The translations under genes were made by a program, and so were the position numbers. Shown here in pieces: positions 15,779 through 23,638 of a DNA stretch of 39,642 nucleotides. The notes under the pieces are model-generated. The model had not been told where the DNA came from. It saw nothing but the letters and a program-made list of their open reading frames with translations, and did not search any database. The DNA comes from an uncultured Clostridium sp. (GTDB lineage: Bacteria > Bacillota > Clostridia > Lachnospirales > Lachnospiraceae). Where the stretch lies: assembly GCA_900544905.1 (NCBI GenBank), contig UQXF01000018.1:1-39642 (forward strand), read 5' to 3'. How positions within the stretch are numbered: the first letter of the stretch is position 1; each line of letters begins with the position of its first letter.

Positions 15779-17095
15779 CTACTCCGAGAGATAATCTGTT
15801 ATTTCTTCTATATGACTACTTTCGGGATAGTTCTCTTTCAGACTCATAAATGCAACCTTTGCTTTTTCTTCATCCTGATTTCCAAGATATGCTTTTCCCA
15901 GATTATAATATGCCTCTTCACCCTCCTGAATCTGAAGTGCAACATTACACATGCTGATAGCCTTCTCATACTGATTCTCAGTTATGGCTTTTGCCGCTTC
16001 AGAGCACAAAGTCTCATATGCAGTATTGGGAATATTATCCTTAATAACCTGGAAGGACTCCTTAGAATCCTTTTCTTCATCCTTTGCCTTGGAGCTTTCC
16101 TCATCCTTTGCCGCAAGCTGTTTTTCCAAATCCTCCACCTTGCTCTCTAAATCAGAGATTGTAACATTCTTATTGGAGATTTCCTCGCTGTAGGATAACT
16201 GAAGCTCCCTGTTTTCCTGGTTTGCCGAATTCAATTTGGTAGGTAAAATCAACAGCCAGAATGCCAGGATTCCCAAAATCAATCCCACAGACACATATAT
16301 CAGATTAAACTTGTTATGATTGATTTCCTTGTATGAGCCCACTGACAAATCCGGGTTATCAATCTCCTCCAGCCCTTTTTCAACAAAAGTTTCCAAATCT
16401 GATTTATACTGGTCTTCGTCTGTATAGGCAGAATCAACATCGATACGCGTACTGCTCTCCTTCATGGCAATCACATCACGGGGCGCCACACCCATTTCTG
16501 CAAGATATTTCACCGCAAGGGTATTGTTTTTGTCAATGCGCAGTACCCGTTTGATGGCTTTTTTGGCTTTATCCGGATTCCCACTGTCCATATAGAGTAA
16601 TGCCAGCAGCAAATAGCCCTTGACAAAATGCGGGTAGCCGGCAAGTATCCTTTTTAGCTGGATAAATGCCAAATCCTTCGTCCCCTGCTTCGCATGCATC
16701 AATGCCTGGTTAAACTGCTTGGCAAGCTGATTTGCCTCCTCTAACTTCAACGGGTCTGACTGTACCTCTTTGATATATTTGCCCGCTATGTTATCCTCTC
16801 CTGCGTCGTAGCTGCTGCTTATTACCCACTGGGTCAAGCCCAGCACAATCTCACCCATCTCATAGTGGATAAGTCCTAATAAATTACGGGCGTTAATGTT
16901 CTGTTTATTATATTTTAACGCCAAGTTCAATGCATCAATTGCACCTGTTAAATCTCTGACACTTGCTCTGTCCAAGCCTAAATTATAATAATAATTAGAT
17001 GTATTATAAGCCTTTGCCAACAGCTTATAACTCATTCCACAGTCGCTGCAGTGTCCGTTCTCTAATACAGGTGCTCCACAATTCAAACACTCCAT
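15779..17095 (-). CDS. Zinc-ribbon, TPR and single-pass membrane protein
   Basis: A 438-residue protein. Residues 1-20 form a four-cysteine zinc ribbon (CLNCGAP and CSDCGMS); TPR-like helices fill about 25-200 (LDRASVRDLTGAIDALNLAL, then SGNPDKAKKAIKRVLRI). An acidic linker leads to one membrane segment near 260-280 (LIYVSVGLILGILAFWLLIL). After it come a long coiled coil (about 285-345) and more TPR units at the C-terminus (YEKAISMCNVALQIQEGEEA). With the N-terminus inside, the second TPR block would be extracytoplasmic. GTG at 17104 is an alternative start but has poorer spacing. Probably co-transcribed with folC and the small gene before it; role unknown, perhaps scaffolding at the membrane. 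Confidence 0.75.
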   Translation of the reverse strand: MECLNCGAPVLENGHCSDCGMSYKLLAKAYNTSNYYYNLGLDRASVRDLTGAIDALNLALKYNKQNINARNLLGLIHYEMGEIVLGLTQWVISSSYDAGEDNIAGKYIKEVQSDPLKLEEANQLAKQFNQALMHAKQGTKDLAFIQLKRILAGYPHFVKGYLLLALLYMDSGNPDKAKKAIKRVLRIDKNNTLAVKYLAEMGVAPRDVIAMKESSTRIDVDSAYTDEDQYKSDLETFVEKGLEEIDNPDLSVGSYKEINHNKFNLIYVSVGLILGILAFWLLILPTKLNSANQENRELQLSYSEEISNKNVTISDLESKVEDLEKQLAAKDEESSKAKDEEKDSKESFQVIKDNIPNTAYETLCSEAAKAITENQYEKAISMCNVALQIQEGEEAYYNLGKAYLGNQDEEKAKVAFMSLKENYPESSHIEEITDYLSE

Positions 17096-17107
17096 ATTCT
17101 TCACCGC

Positions 17108-17257
17108 CTATTTCGCCTGTTTATTATTTAACTGTTGTAACATTTCTTCTAATACATCTGTTATATCTTTTACATCGTTATTATATATAGCATCCTCTGC
17201 CTGGGAAACCTCCAGACATGGCTTAAATTTTCTTACTTCCTCATCGAAATTAATCAT
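17108..17257 (-). CDS. 49-residue small protein between folC and the TPR gene
   Basis: This short gene is easily missed. The ATG at 17257 is preceded by AGGAG with 7-nt spacing, the ribosome binding site lying just upstream of the folC stop, and its TAG falls 12 nt before the next start, so it is packed tightly between two co-directional genes. The product is acidic at its N-terminus (MINFDEEVRKFKPCLEVSQA), with a helical C-terminus ITDVLEEMLQQLNNKQ. No membrane segment or recognised domain. Translational coupling to folC is likely. I do not know the family. Confidence 0.7.
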   Translation of the reverse strand: MINFDEEVRKFKPCLEVSQAEDAIYNNDVKDITDVLEEMLQQLNNKQAK

Positions 17258-17259
17258 AT

Positions 17260-18591
17260 CTATACTCCTAAACTAAGCAGATTACCTGCCAAATATAGTG
17301 AGCCCACGCAAAATAAATACTGTTCCTTAACATGGCTTTTTCCATACGCAAAGCCTGCTCCTATATCATCGAAGGTGGCAATCCTGCTGCCAGAAAAACG
17401 TCTAAATGCTGCTTCCACTGCCTCTAACTGTGCTGCCCTGCTTCCCCCATACCTTACGAGTATAATTTCCTCAAAAGAAATCCGGCACAGCCGCTGAATC
17501 ATACGCTCATAATCCTTGTCCTTTGAGACAGCAAATAATAAAATCTTTCGTTCCTCAGGGAACAATGTTTCCAGGGTTTTGCAAAATGCCTCTATTGCCT
17601 CTTCATTATGTGCACCATCTATGTAGACATGCTCTGCAATACATTCCATTCTGCAAGGCCAGACCATATTCCACAGTCCCGCCCTTATGTTACATATATC
17701 TTTATCTGTCAATCTGCAATGAACATCAGAAACTTCCTTCTGTGTCACATCACATATACTGTTTGTCATGTTCAATATTTCATATGCCTTTACCGCAAGC
17801 ATTGCATTCTCAACCTGGTAAAGTGCTGTTCTTCTGATTTTTAAATCATTATATTCATAATAACCACTATTGAAAGAAAAATCAATGGCTTTTTCTGTAA
17901 TTTTTGATATTTTATACTGAGAATTTTCGACAATATGTAATTGCGCTTCCATTTTCTGACAATAACTGGAAATAACTTCCGTTGCCTCATCCCCACGGTC
18001 ATAAAAAACCACCGGAATCCCCTGTTTAATGATGCCTGCCTTCTCTGCTGCAATCTCTCTGATGGTGTTTCCCAGAAACTGCATATGGTCCAATGCTACC
18101 GAGGTGATGACAGCAACCGCCGGCTTCACCACATTTGTTGCATCCAGTCTTCCACCCATCCCGGTCTCAAAGATAACACAGTCCACCTTCTGTTTCCGGA
18201 AATAGAGCGCCGCCATCAAAAACATCAGCTCAAAAAAAGAGGGATGAGAGATGTCCTCATTTTCTGCAGCCTTGACATACTCCATTGTCTCCTCAAATAC
18301 CTCCACAAAAGCTTCATCGGAAATACTATTGTGATTTATGCGGATACGCTCATTTATCCTTACCAGATGCGGCGAGGTAAATAAGCCCGTCTTCTTCCCA
18401 GAATGCTCCAAAACAGACGCCAAAAAAGAGCAGGTAGAACCCTTTCCATTCGTACCTGCCACATGGATAACCGGATAACTGCGTTCCGGATGCTTCATGA
18501 TGTCCAATATTCTGTTTAAATTATCCGTTCCCAGCTTTGAGGCAAATAAGGGAACGGATAATATATAATCTACACACTCCTGATATGTCAT
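17260..18591 (-). CDS. folC: Folylpolyglutamate/dihydrofolate synthase
   Basis: A 443-residue Mur-ligase-family enzyme that adds glutamate to folates (and may add glutamate-forming dihydrofolate from dihydropteroate). Markers are the ATP-binding loop VIHVAGTNGKGSTCSF near residue 43-58, TSPHLVRINERIRIN, CVIFETGMGGRLDATN, TSVALDHMQFLGNT, EKAGIIKQG and the C-terminal-domain motif DGAHNEEAIEAF. The frame is open 93 nt further upstream into queF's end, but the ATG at 18591 carries GGAG 6 nt upstream and gives the normal MTYQECVDYI family start. It lies 23 nt after queF. Confidence 0.95.
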   Translation of the reverse strand: MTYQECVDYILSVPLFASKLGTDNLNRILDIMKHPERSYPVIHVAGTNGKGSTCSFLASVLEHSGKKTGLFTSPHLVRINERIRINHNSISDEAFVEVFEETMEYVKAAENEDISHPSFFELMFLMAALYFRKQKVDCVIFETGMGGRLDATNVVKPAVAVITSVALDHMQFLGNTIREIAAEKAGIIKQGIPVVFYDRGDEATEVISSYCQKMEAQLHIVENSQYKISKITEKAIDFSFNSGYYEYNDLKIRRTALYQVENAMLAVKAYEILNMTNSICDVTQKEVSDVHCRLTDKDICNIRAGLWNMVWPCRMECIAEHVYIDGAHNEEAIEAFCKTLETLFPEERKILLFAVSKDKDYERMIQRLCRISFEEIILVRYGGSRAAQLEAVEAAFRRFSGSRIATFDDIGAGFAYGKSHVKEQYLFCVGSLYLAGNLLSLGV

Positions 18592-18614
18592 AAGCAGCTC
18601 CGCTCTTCTGTTTC

Positions 18615-19112
18615 CTATCTGTTGTCTACTTTTTCCGGATAGATATCGTGGTTTGCCAGCCGGTTCCAGGCAACCTCTTCCCATTTCGTTCCCGGCTTTC
18701 CATAATTGCAGTATGGGTCAATGGAAATTCCACCTCTCGGTGTAAATTTGCCCCACACTTCAATATATTTCGGGTCCATCAGCCTGATTAAATCCTTCAT
18801 GATAATATTCACACAATCCTCATGGAAATCTCCATGATTCCGGAAGCTGAACAGATATAATTTTAAAGATTTGGATTCCACCATAAGCTTCCCGGGAACA
18901 TAGGAGATATAAATGGTGGCAAAATCCGGCTGCCCGGTAATGGGGCACAGAGAGGTAAATTCCGGACAATTAAACTTTACAAAATAATCGTTATCCGGAT
19001 GCTTATTTAAAAAGGTTTCCAAGATCTCCGGCGCATAATCCTGCGGATATTTTGTGCCCTGGTTTCCCAACAGGGTTACCCCTTCCAATTCTTCTCCTTC
19101 TCTTCCACTCAT
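18615..19112 (-). CDS. queF: 7-cyano-7-deazaguanine reductase (NADPH)
   Basis: A 165-residue type-I (short) QueF that reduces preQ0 to preQ1 in queuosine biosynthesis. The catalytic pair is visible as C56 and D63 in EFTSLCPITGQPD, followed by the substrate-binding ESKSLKLYLFSFRNHGDFHED near 79-99. No other queuosine genes (queC, queD, queE) are in the window, and the leader does not show a recognisable preQ1-I aptamer; it does carry a hairpin close to the ribosome binding site. AAGGAG precedes the ATG. First gene of the probable queF-folC-small-TPR operon. Confidence 0.95.
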   Translation of the reverse strand: MSGREGEELEGVTLLGNQGTKYPQDYAPEILETFLNKHPDNDYFVKFNCPEFTSLCPITGQPDFATIYISYVPGKLMVESKSLKLYLFSFRNHGDFHEDCVNIIMKDLIRLMDPKYIEVWGKFTPRGGISIDPYCNYGKPGTKWEEVAWNRLANHDIYPEKVDNR

Positions 19113-19131
19113 TTCTAAAATCTCCTTCCTC

Positions 19132-19156
19132 CCGGATAACAGACTCTGTTTTCCGG
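19132..19156 (-). promoter_or_regulatory. Hairpin in the queF leader
   Basis: CCGGATAACAG (19132-19142) pairs with CTGTTTTCCGG (19146-19156), an 11-bp stem with one mismatch and a 3-nt loop, ending directly beside the queF ribosome binding site. It has no U-tract on the minus strand, so it may affect translation start rather than termination. Confidence 0.4.
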
Positions 19157-19276
19157 TAAATAAGTATTAAACAGCGCTTTCATTTATACGTGCCAGATTA
19201 GTATAGTATGAAATGTGCAAAATTGCAACCACACGATTTGAAAAAAACTGTTTTAACAGCTGTCCTTGTATCGCTT

Positions 19277-21361
19277 TTACACCTCTTTGATAATGTTTTT
19301 ACTTCCTGCATAGGTTGCCCAAAAATATCCCCCGTAAATCACCACCAGACATACCACGGTTGCCACAACGGACGGCAGCATAGCTTTCGGCTTCACTGCC
19401 ACAGATACAAGCTGCAGGGCAAACTGTATTCCAAACACCGAATGTATAACTGCCAGCACCAATGGCAATAAAAAGAAAATAGCAATCTGCTTAAATAAGG
19501 TGCTGTTGAGCATATCCTCATCTACACCCATTTTACGGAGTATCATGTATCTCTGCCTGTTATCTGAATTTTCGGTAAGCTCCTTTAGGGCTAAAATGGC
19601 AGAGCTTGTAAGCAGAAAGATAACGCCTAAATAAATGGCAATAAATGTTATGATTGTTGCGATTCCACTGCTGGATTCAATAAGAGAAAGCTTTGTCATA
19701 CCATCCAGCTGGATTCCCTTTTCTACAATATTGGAGATAAGCTCTGATTCCCCCTCTTCTCCAAAGGCGCTGTAGCCGGTAAAAAGCCCCTCTATCCGCT
19801 CCTTATCCTCTTTCGTATCTGCATTATAGTTTGCAATCAGACAATACCTTTCCTTCATCTCTTCCGTAAGTCCACAGCTGTCCGGAACCAGTATGATTCC
19901 CGTATTGGTATGGCTGGTTGACATCATGATAAAACCGGACTGGCATTCCTTAAACCTGGAAACATATTCCTTCCCTGCAATGGTAATCCGGTTGTCCTTT
20001 AAAAGTGCCCTGTCACGTATATTCTTCATACTATCAAAATCACATAATACAACATACTCATTGTCCTTCAGCTCATACTGCTGCAATCCGTATAAGTCTG
20101 CAACCCTGTTATAATCCGATATTTTTACAATGGTTTCTGCTGTATCATACACGAGATTTGGATACTCCTTTTTTACTTCATCATATATACTGCTTAAGGA
20201 ATCCTTCCATGTCAGGTCATTGGTGGCATAGGTTTCCAGCTCCACCACATCCTTTAACAGGCTCATGTCAAAACCGTTGTTTTTTAAAGTGTCACTAATC
20301 CATACCCTGGAATCCGCAATCTGCTCCTCTGTATAGTCATCCCCCTCCGGCAGGTTTGCAGTTTTATATAAATTGATATCCACCGGTGTCATTTCCTCTA
20401 AATCCTGCGTCAGTACATAATTTAAGGATAATGCAGAGGACAGCACTGATATTGTCATAAAAAGCAGAAGACAGATTACCGTCATTGTGGCTACCATGGT
20501 GTTAATTTTATTGTGAATCTGCCGCAATACAAAGAGATTCGTTCCCTTTAAATAGATTTTTTTGCTGGATTGTACAATTTGTAAAACAAATCCCGACAGT
20601 GACCAGAAAATCAAAAAAGTAGCTGCCACACCCATGGCAATGGGCTTTAATAATTTTTCCGCTGAGTTTATACTGCCGGCGCCCCCCGTTACCAGGTAAT
20701 ACGCATATCCCAGCACGCCTGCCGATGCCAGAAATACCACAAAGCACAAAACAGGATTTTTCATCTTTATCTTTTCATTTTTTTTGATTGCCGTCAGCAA
20801 ATCTATCAGCTTATATTTTGAAATCATCACTGTGTTAAACAGCATGACCGCAATGTACATAACTCCGAAATACAGGCAGGTCTTTAAGGCTGCCGCCTTT
20901 GAAAACACAAACTCGTATTTACTCATATCTGCCTTAAACAGCTTCGCCACTAAAATTGACATCAGCTGTGAGCCAAACACACCTATCAGCATGCCCACCA
21001 CCAGCGACAACAGTCCCACAAAAATGGTCTCAATCAGTAGAATTTTCGATATCTGCCATTTTCCCATTCCAAGGGTCATGTACAGTCCAAATTCCTTCTT
21101 CCTCCTCTTAATCAGGAAATTATTGGCATATATAATCAAAAATCCCAGTACAACTGCCACAAACACCGATACCCAGGCTATCATCTGCACCATCAGCTTT
21201 ATGATTTCTCTTGTAGAGCCATTTACCGCAAGCATTGCCTCCTGGCTGTCCAGGGAATTGAACATATAAAAGATGGCAACCCCTATAATCAGTGTAAGAA
21301 AATACACCACATAATCCTTAATGCTCTTTCTTATATTCTTAACCGAAAGCTTAAATAACAT
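19277..21361 (-). CDS. BceB-type FtsX-like ABC transporter permease
   Basis: A 694-residue permease. It begins with the typical BceB start (MLFKLSVKNIRKSIKDYVVYFLTLI) and has about ten membrane segments, with a large extracytoplasmic domain of about 200 residues (roughly 330-540) between segments 7 and 8, the hallmark of transporters that detect or remove peptide antibiotics such as bacitracin or lantibiotics. Two FtsX blocks are visible (about 60-210 and 570-690). It overlaps the upstream ATPase gene by 11 nt, so the pair is translationally coupled. The cognate peptide cannot be predicted. A BceS/BceR-type system lies about 10 kb away. Confidence 0.88.
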   Translation of the reverse strand: MLFKLSVKNIRKSIKDYVVYFLTLIIGVAIFYMFNSLDSQEAMLAVNGSTREIIKLMVQMIAWVSVFVAVVLGFLIIYANNFLIKRRKKEFGLYMTLGMGKWQISKILLIETIFVGLLSLVVGMLIGVFGSQLMSILVAKLFKADMSKYEFVFSKAAALKTCLYFGVMYIAVMLFNTVMISKYKLIDLLTAIKKNEKIKMKNPVLCFVVFLASAGVLGYAYYLVTGGAGSINSAEKLLKPIAMGVAATFLIFWSLSGFVLQIVQSSKKIYLKGTNLFVLRQIHNKINTMVATMTVICLLLFMTISVLSSALSLNYVLTQDLEEMTPVDINLYKTANLPEGDDYTEEQIADSRVWISDTLKNNGFDMSLLKDVVELETYATNDLTWKDSLSSIYDEVKKEYPNLVYDTAETIVKISDYNRVADLYGLQQYELKDNEYVVLCDFDSMKNIRDRALLKDNRITIAGKEYVSRFKECQSGFIMMSTSHTNTGIILVPDSCGLTEEMKERYCLIANYNADTKEDKERIEGLFTGYSAFGEEGESELISNIVEKGIQLDGMTKLSLIESSSGIATIITFIAIYLGVIFLLTSSAILALKELTENSDNRQRYMILRKMGVDEDMLNSTLFKQIAIFFLLPLVLAVIHSVFGIQFALQLVSVAVKPKAMLPSVVATVVCLVVIYGGYFWATYAGSKNIIKEV

Positions 21362-22118
21362 CGTTCAATTCACCTCCAAGCAGAGTGACAATCTCTATAA
21401 TCTTTTCAAAGAACTGTTTTCTCGTATCACTGCCCTTTACAATCTCATTGAAAATCAGTCCGTCCTTGATGAACAAAATCCGCTCCGCATAGCTTGCGGT
21501 AAAGGCATCATGGGTTACCATTAAAATAGTGGCACCCAGCTTTTCATTTAATGTCTCAAAGCTCTCCAAAAGCTGCCTTGCAGATTTGGAATCCAGTGCT
21601 CCGGTTGGCTCATCCGCTAGAATAAGCTTCGGATTGGTAATGATGGCTCGTGCCGATGCAATTCTCTGCTTCTGCCCGCCGGATACCTGATAGGGATATT
21701 TGTTAAGAATATCTATAATTTCCAGCTTCTTTGCAATCTCCATGACCCTCTGGTCAATTTCAACAGGGTTTACCTTCTGGATGGTAAGTGCCAACGCAAT
21801 GTTATCGTAAGCTGTCAGCGTATCTAACAGGTTGAAATCCTGGAAGATAAATCCCAGCTCCTCCCGGCGGAATTTATTCAGCCGTTTCCCCTTAAGCTTC
21901 GTAATATCCTCACCATCGATTAAGATATGCCCTGCTGTCACCCTGTCAATCGTGGAAATGCAGTTCAAAAGCGTAGTTTTCCCACTTCCACTGGCTCCCA
22001 TAATTCCCACAAATTCACCCTCGTCTACATTGAAGCTGATGTTATCAATCGCCTTTGTCAGATTTGATTTATTTCCATAATATTTTTCAATTTGTTTTAC
22101 TTCCAATATATGTTCCAT
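21351..22118 (-). CDS. BceA-type ABC transporter ATP-binding protein
   Basis: A 255-residue ATPase with Walker A GASGSGKT (41-48), Q-loop IFQDFNLLDT, signature VSGGQKQR (145-152), Walker B LILADE (165-170) and the D-loop GALDSKSA, closest in type to the BceA/MacB subgroup. An upstream in-frame ATG (22142) would add eight non-family residues; AAAGGAAAACAAA before 22118 supports the shorter form. It forms the transporter with the overlapping permease. A candidate promoter (TTGTCC, 17 nt, TATAAT) lies about 37 nt upstream. Confidence 0.92.
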   Translation of the reverse strand: MEHILEVKQIEKYYGNKSNLTKAIDNISFNVDEGEFVGIMGASGSGKTTLLNCISTIDRVTAGHILIDGEDITKLKGKRLNKFRREELGFIFQDFNLLDTLTAYDNIALALTIQKVNPVEIDQRVMEIAKKLEIIDILNKYPYQVSGGQKQRIASARAIITNPKLILADEPTGALDSKSARQLLESFETLNEKLGATILMVTHDAFTASYAERILFIKDGLIFNEIVKGSDTRKQFFEKIIEIVTLLGGELNDVI

Positions 22119-22154
22119 TTTGTTTTCCTTTCTACTCCTCAATTATCTGTTTTT

Positions 22155-22183
22155 ATTATAATCCAGCCGGAAAGGCAGGACAA
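22155..22183 (-). promoter_or_regulatory. Putative promoter of the BceAB-type operon
   Basis: On the minus strand TTGTCC (22178-22183) and TATAAT (22155-22160) are 17 nt apart, facing the ATPase gene. The -35 lies in the loop of an inverted repeat CCGGAAGG/CCTTTCCGG (22167-22191), a possible operator for a response regulator. Confidence 0.5.
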
Positions 22184-22217
22184 CCTTCCGGTTATCTCCC
22201 ACTGCTATGTCCGGCTG
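22164..22217 (-). promoter_or_regulatory. Mutually exclusive inverted repeats in front of the ABC operon
   Basis: In the leftward transcript CAGCCGGA (22217-22210) can pair with TCCGGCTG (22171-22164), while the inner CCGGAAGG (22191-22184) can pair with CCTTTCCGG (22175-22167). The two pairings share the same 3' strand, so they exclude each other. The outer arm overlaps the end of the 40-residue small gene. No U-tract follows. Confidence 0.35.
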
Positions 22218-22327
22218 CCATAATGCGTCACCCGTTTTCTTTTTCCCGTAAACAACAGTATAAGAAAAACGATAAATGCACATTTTACCACCATCCAGCC
22301 TTTCTTGTTTTTCTTCTTATAGCTCAT
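22205..22327 (-). CDS. 40-residue cationic single-pass membrane peptide
   Basis: Not listed by a length-limited ORF search, but supported by a strong AAGGAGG nine nt before the ATG at 22327. The product starts with a Lys-rich stretch (KKKNKKGW), then one hydrophobic segment (VVKCAFIVFLILLF, about residues 13-26) and a basic segment KRKR, ending in a short polar tail. It lies in the same direction as, and 86 nt upstream of, the BceAB-type transporter genes. Possible roles include a small accessory subunit or regulator of the transporter, but nothing in the sequence proves this. Confidence 0.6.
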   Translation of the reverse strand: MSYKKKNKKGWMVVKCAFIVFLILLFTGKRKRVTHYGSRT

Positions 22328-22807
22328 AACCGCTTCCCTCCTTATGCAGTATTTTTCCATCACAATCCACAGGGAATTGCTTTATCTGCATAATAGTCTT
22401 TTGAAGGATTATGTGCCATTGATGTAGCTTACATTTCGCTTACGATTTTGTAAGGTTTGGGGGGATTTTATATGTTTTAAGAAGTTTTTATAATATGTCA
22501 GATGCCCCATTTCTGGGGCTTTAGAAAGGTTTGAAGAAATCATAAAGAAACATTTATCGTATTTGTAAACTCTTTCTTATCTTTTTTAAGATTTTTCCAT
22601 ATGGAATCCACGGTAAACAAGTAATGCAAATAACTAATATTAACCTTAGTGTGCAAATCAAAATGTATTTTCCTCTTAATTCCACACCATTTCTCAGAAT
22701 ATAAGAATGCAATGCTGACTCATTCCCACAATAAGATAATATCTCCTTTCAACCCACCATGTACTTCTGCCAATTTTTCTTTTATCTCCATAACTTCCGG
22801 ATACATA
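22328..22807. other. Intergenic region without a convincing gene
   Basis: About 480 nt of AT-rich sequence between the small membrane peptide gene and the nucleotidyltransferase gene. It holds a short GC hairpin (GCCCCA 22504-22509 with TGGGGC 22514-22519) that could end leftward transcription weakly, the ribosome binding site of the small gene, and a 28-codon frame (22720-22806) directly after the nucleotidyltransferase stop with no ribosome binding site. Nothing else was identified. Confidence 0.5.
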
Positions 22808-23638
22808 CTATATCAAACGCAACAAAGCCTGCATCTGCTCATAGGCATCCCTTTTTGTCATTTCAATTTCATCCTCATCCGTCAATCCCAAAAAATCTAC
22901 TATATCTCTAGGACCCGCGTGGTCAGGAGATGCAAATTTACCTGCGAGTTTTTCTTTCATCTCCTGCACAAGCTTATTACCTGCATTTGATTGAAATTCC
23001 TTTGCCAATTCTTTCACACCACCCTTATAATGCCTGATTAAAAAATATATATCATAGGCATCCTTTGCCTTTCCTCGCCCCATTGCCGCTGTTTTCATAA
23101 TCAAATACGGAACTACCGCGATTACACTGATGTTTGCAACATCAACCGCCCCATCTGGTCTTTTAGCCTCCAAAGAGATTTTTTGCGAAGGATAATCAAA
23201 CGCAAAATTTCCACCAGTAGCTTTTAATGCCTTTATCCCCTGCACATGCTGGCTCCGTTTCTTTTTCTGTGTTCCACCATACATTCCGGCAAGAATATCC
23301 AAGTCCACATCATAAAAAACACCCTCAACTTCTACCATTTTTATAAATGAGAAGTATTTTTCGGGATGCTCCCTATATCCGTTTTTCAAAAGAATCCTTG
23401 ACATATTCTCATATCCTTCATCATGCAGTGTCAGATGATTAATTAATACATCCACATCTACGCTACCAATATGACCTTCTCCCGGAAACATCAAATCTGG
23501 AACCCAGCCTCCTACAATACGGATATCTTCTTCATATTCTCCAAAAATATTTACCAACTCCACTAATATTCTATGAGCCGCCTCTTTCTGTCCCTCCGAA
23601 TAATCCACGCTGCTTTTCAAGTCTTCATCTCGTATCAT
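22808..23638 (-). CDS. AbiEii-like nucleotidyltransferase (putative toxin of a type IV TA-like pair)
   Basis: A 276-residue protein with a nucleotidyltransferase-fold active-site motif, IVGGWVPDLMFPG then GSVDVDVLI near residues 41-67, the GG...GSxDxD pattern typical of this superfamily, with a later acidic DVDLDIL near 113 that could supply the third carboxylate. Residues about 165-240 are helical with KDAYDIYFLIRHY, as in AbiEii-type proteins. It overlaps the upstream AbiEi-like gene by 4 nt (ATGA), with AAGGAGA before its start. Known AbiEii proteins are growth-inhibiting toxins in phage-defence systems; function here is inferred from family resemblance plus gene pairing. Confidence 0.75.
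   Translation of the reverse strand: MIRDEDLKSSVDYSEGQKEAAHRILVELVNIFGEYEEDIRIVGGWVPDLMFPGEGHIGSVDVDVLINHLTLHDEGYENMSRILLKNGYREHPEKYFSFIKMVEVEGVFYDVDLDILAGMYGGTQKKKRSQHVQGIKALKATGGNFAFDYPSQKISLEAKRPDGAVDVANISVIAVVPYLIMKTAAMGRGKAKDAYDIYFLIRHYKGGVKELAKEFQSNAGNKLVQEMKEKLAGKFASPDHAGPRDIVDFLGLTDEDEIEMTKRDAYEQMQALLRLI

Noticed and set aside
18592..18684. Longer FolC N-terminus overlapping queF
   Set aside because: The extra 31 residues overlap the end of queF and are unlike the family; the ATG at 18591 has the ribosome binding site.
19113..19276. preQ1 riboswitch before queF
   Set aside because: The leader has a hairpin but not the C-rich loop and A-rich tail of the preQ1-I aptamer.
22720..22806. 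28-codon frame after the nucleotidyltransferase
   Set aside because: It has no ribosome binding site, starts 1 nt after the upstream stop and shows no recognised motif; it could be a gene remnant but cannot be supported.
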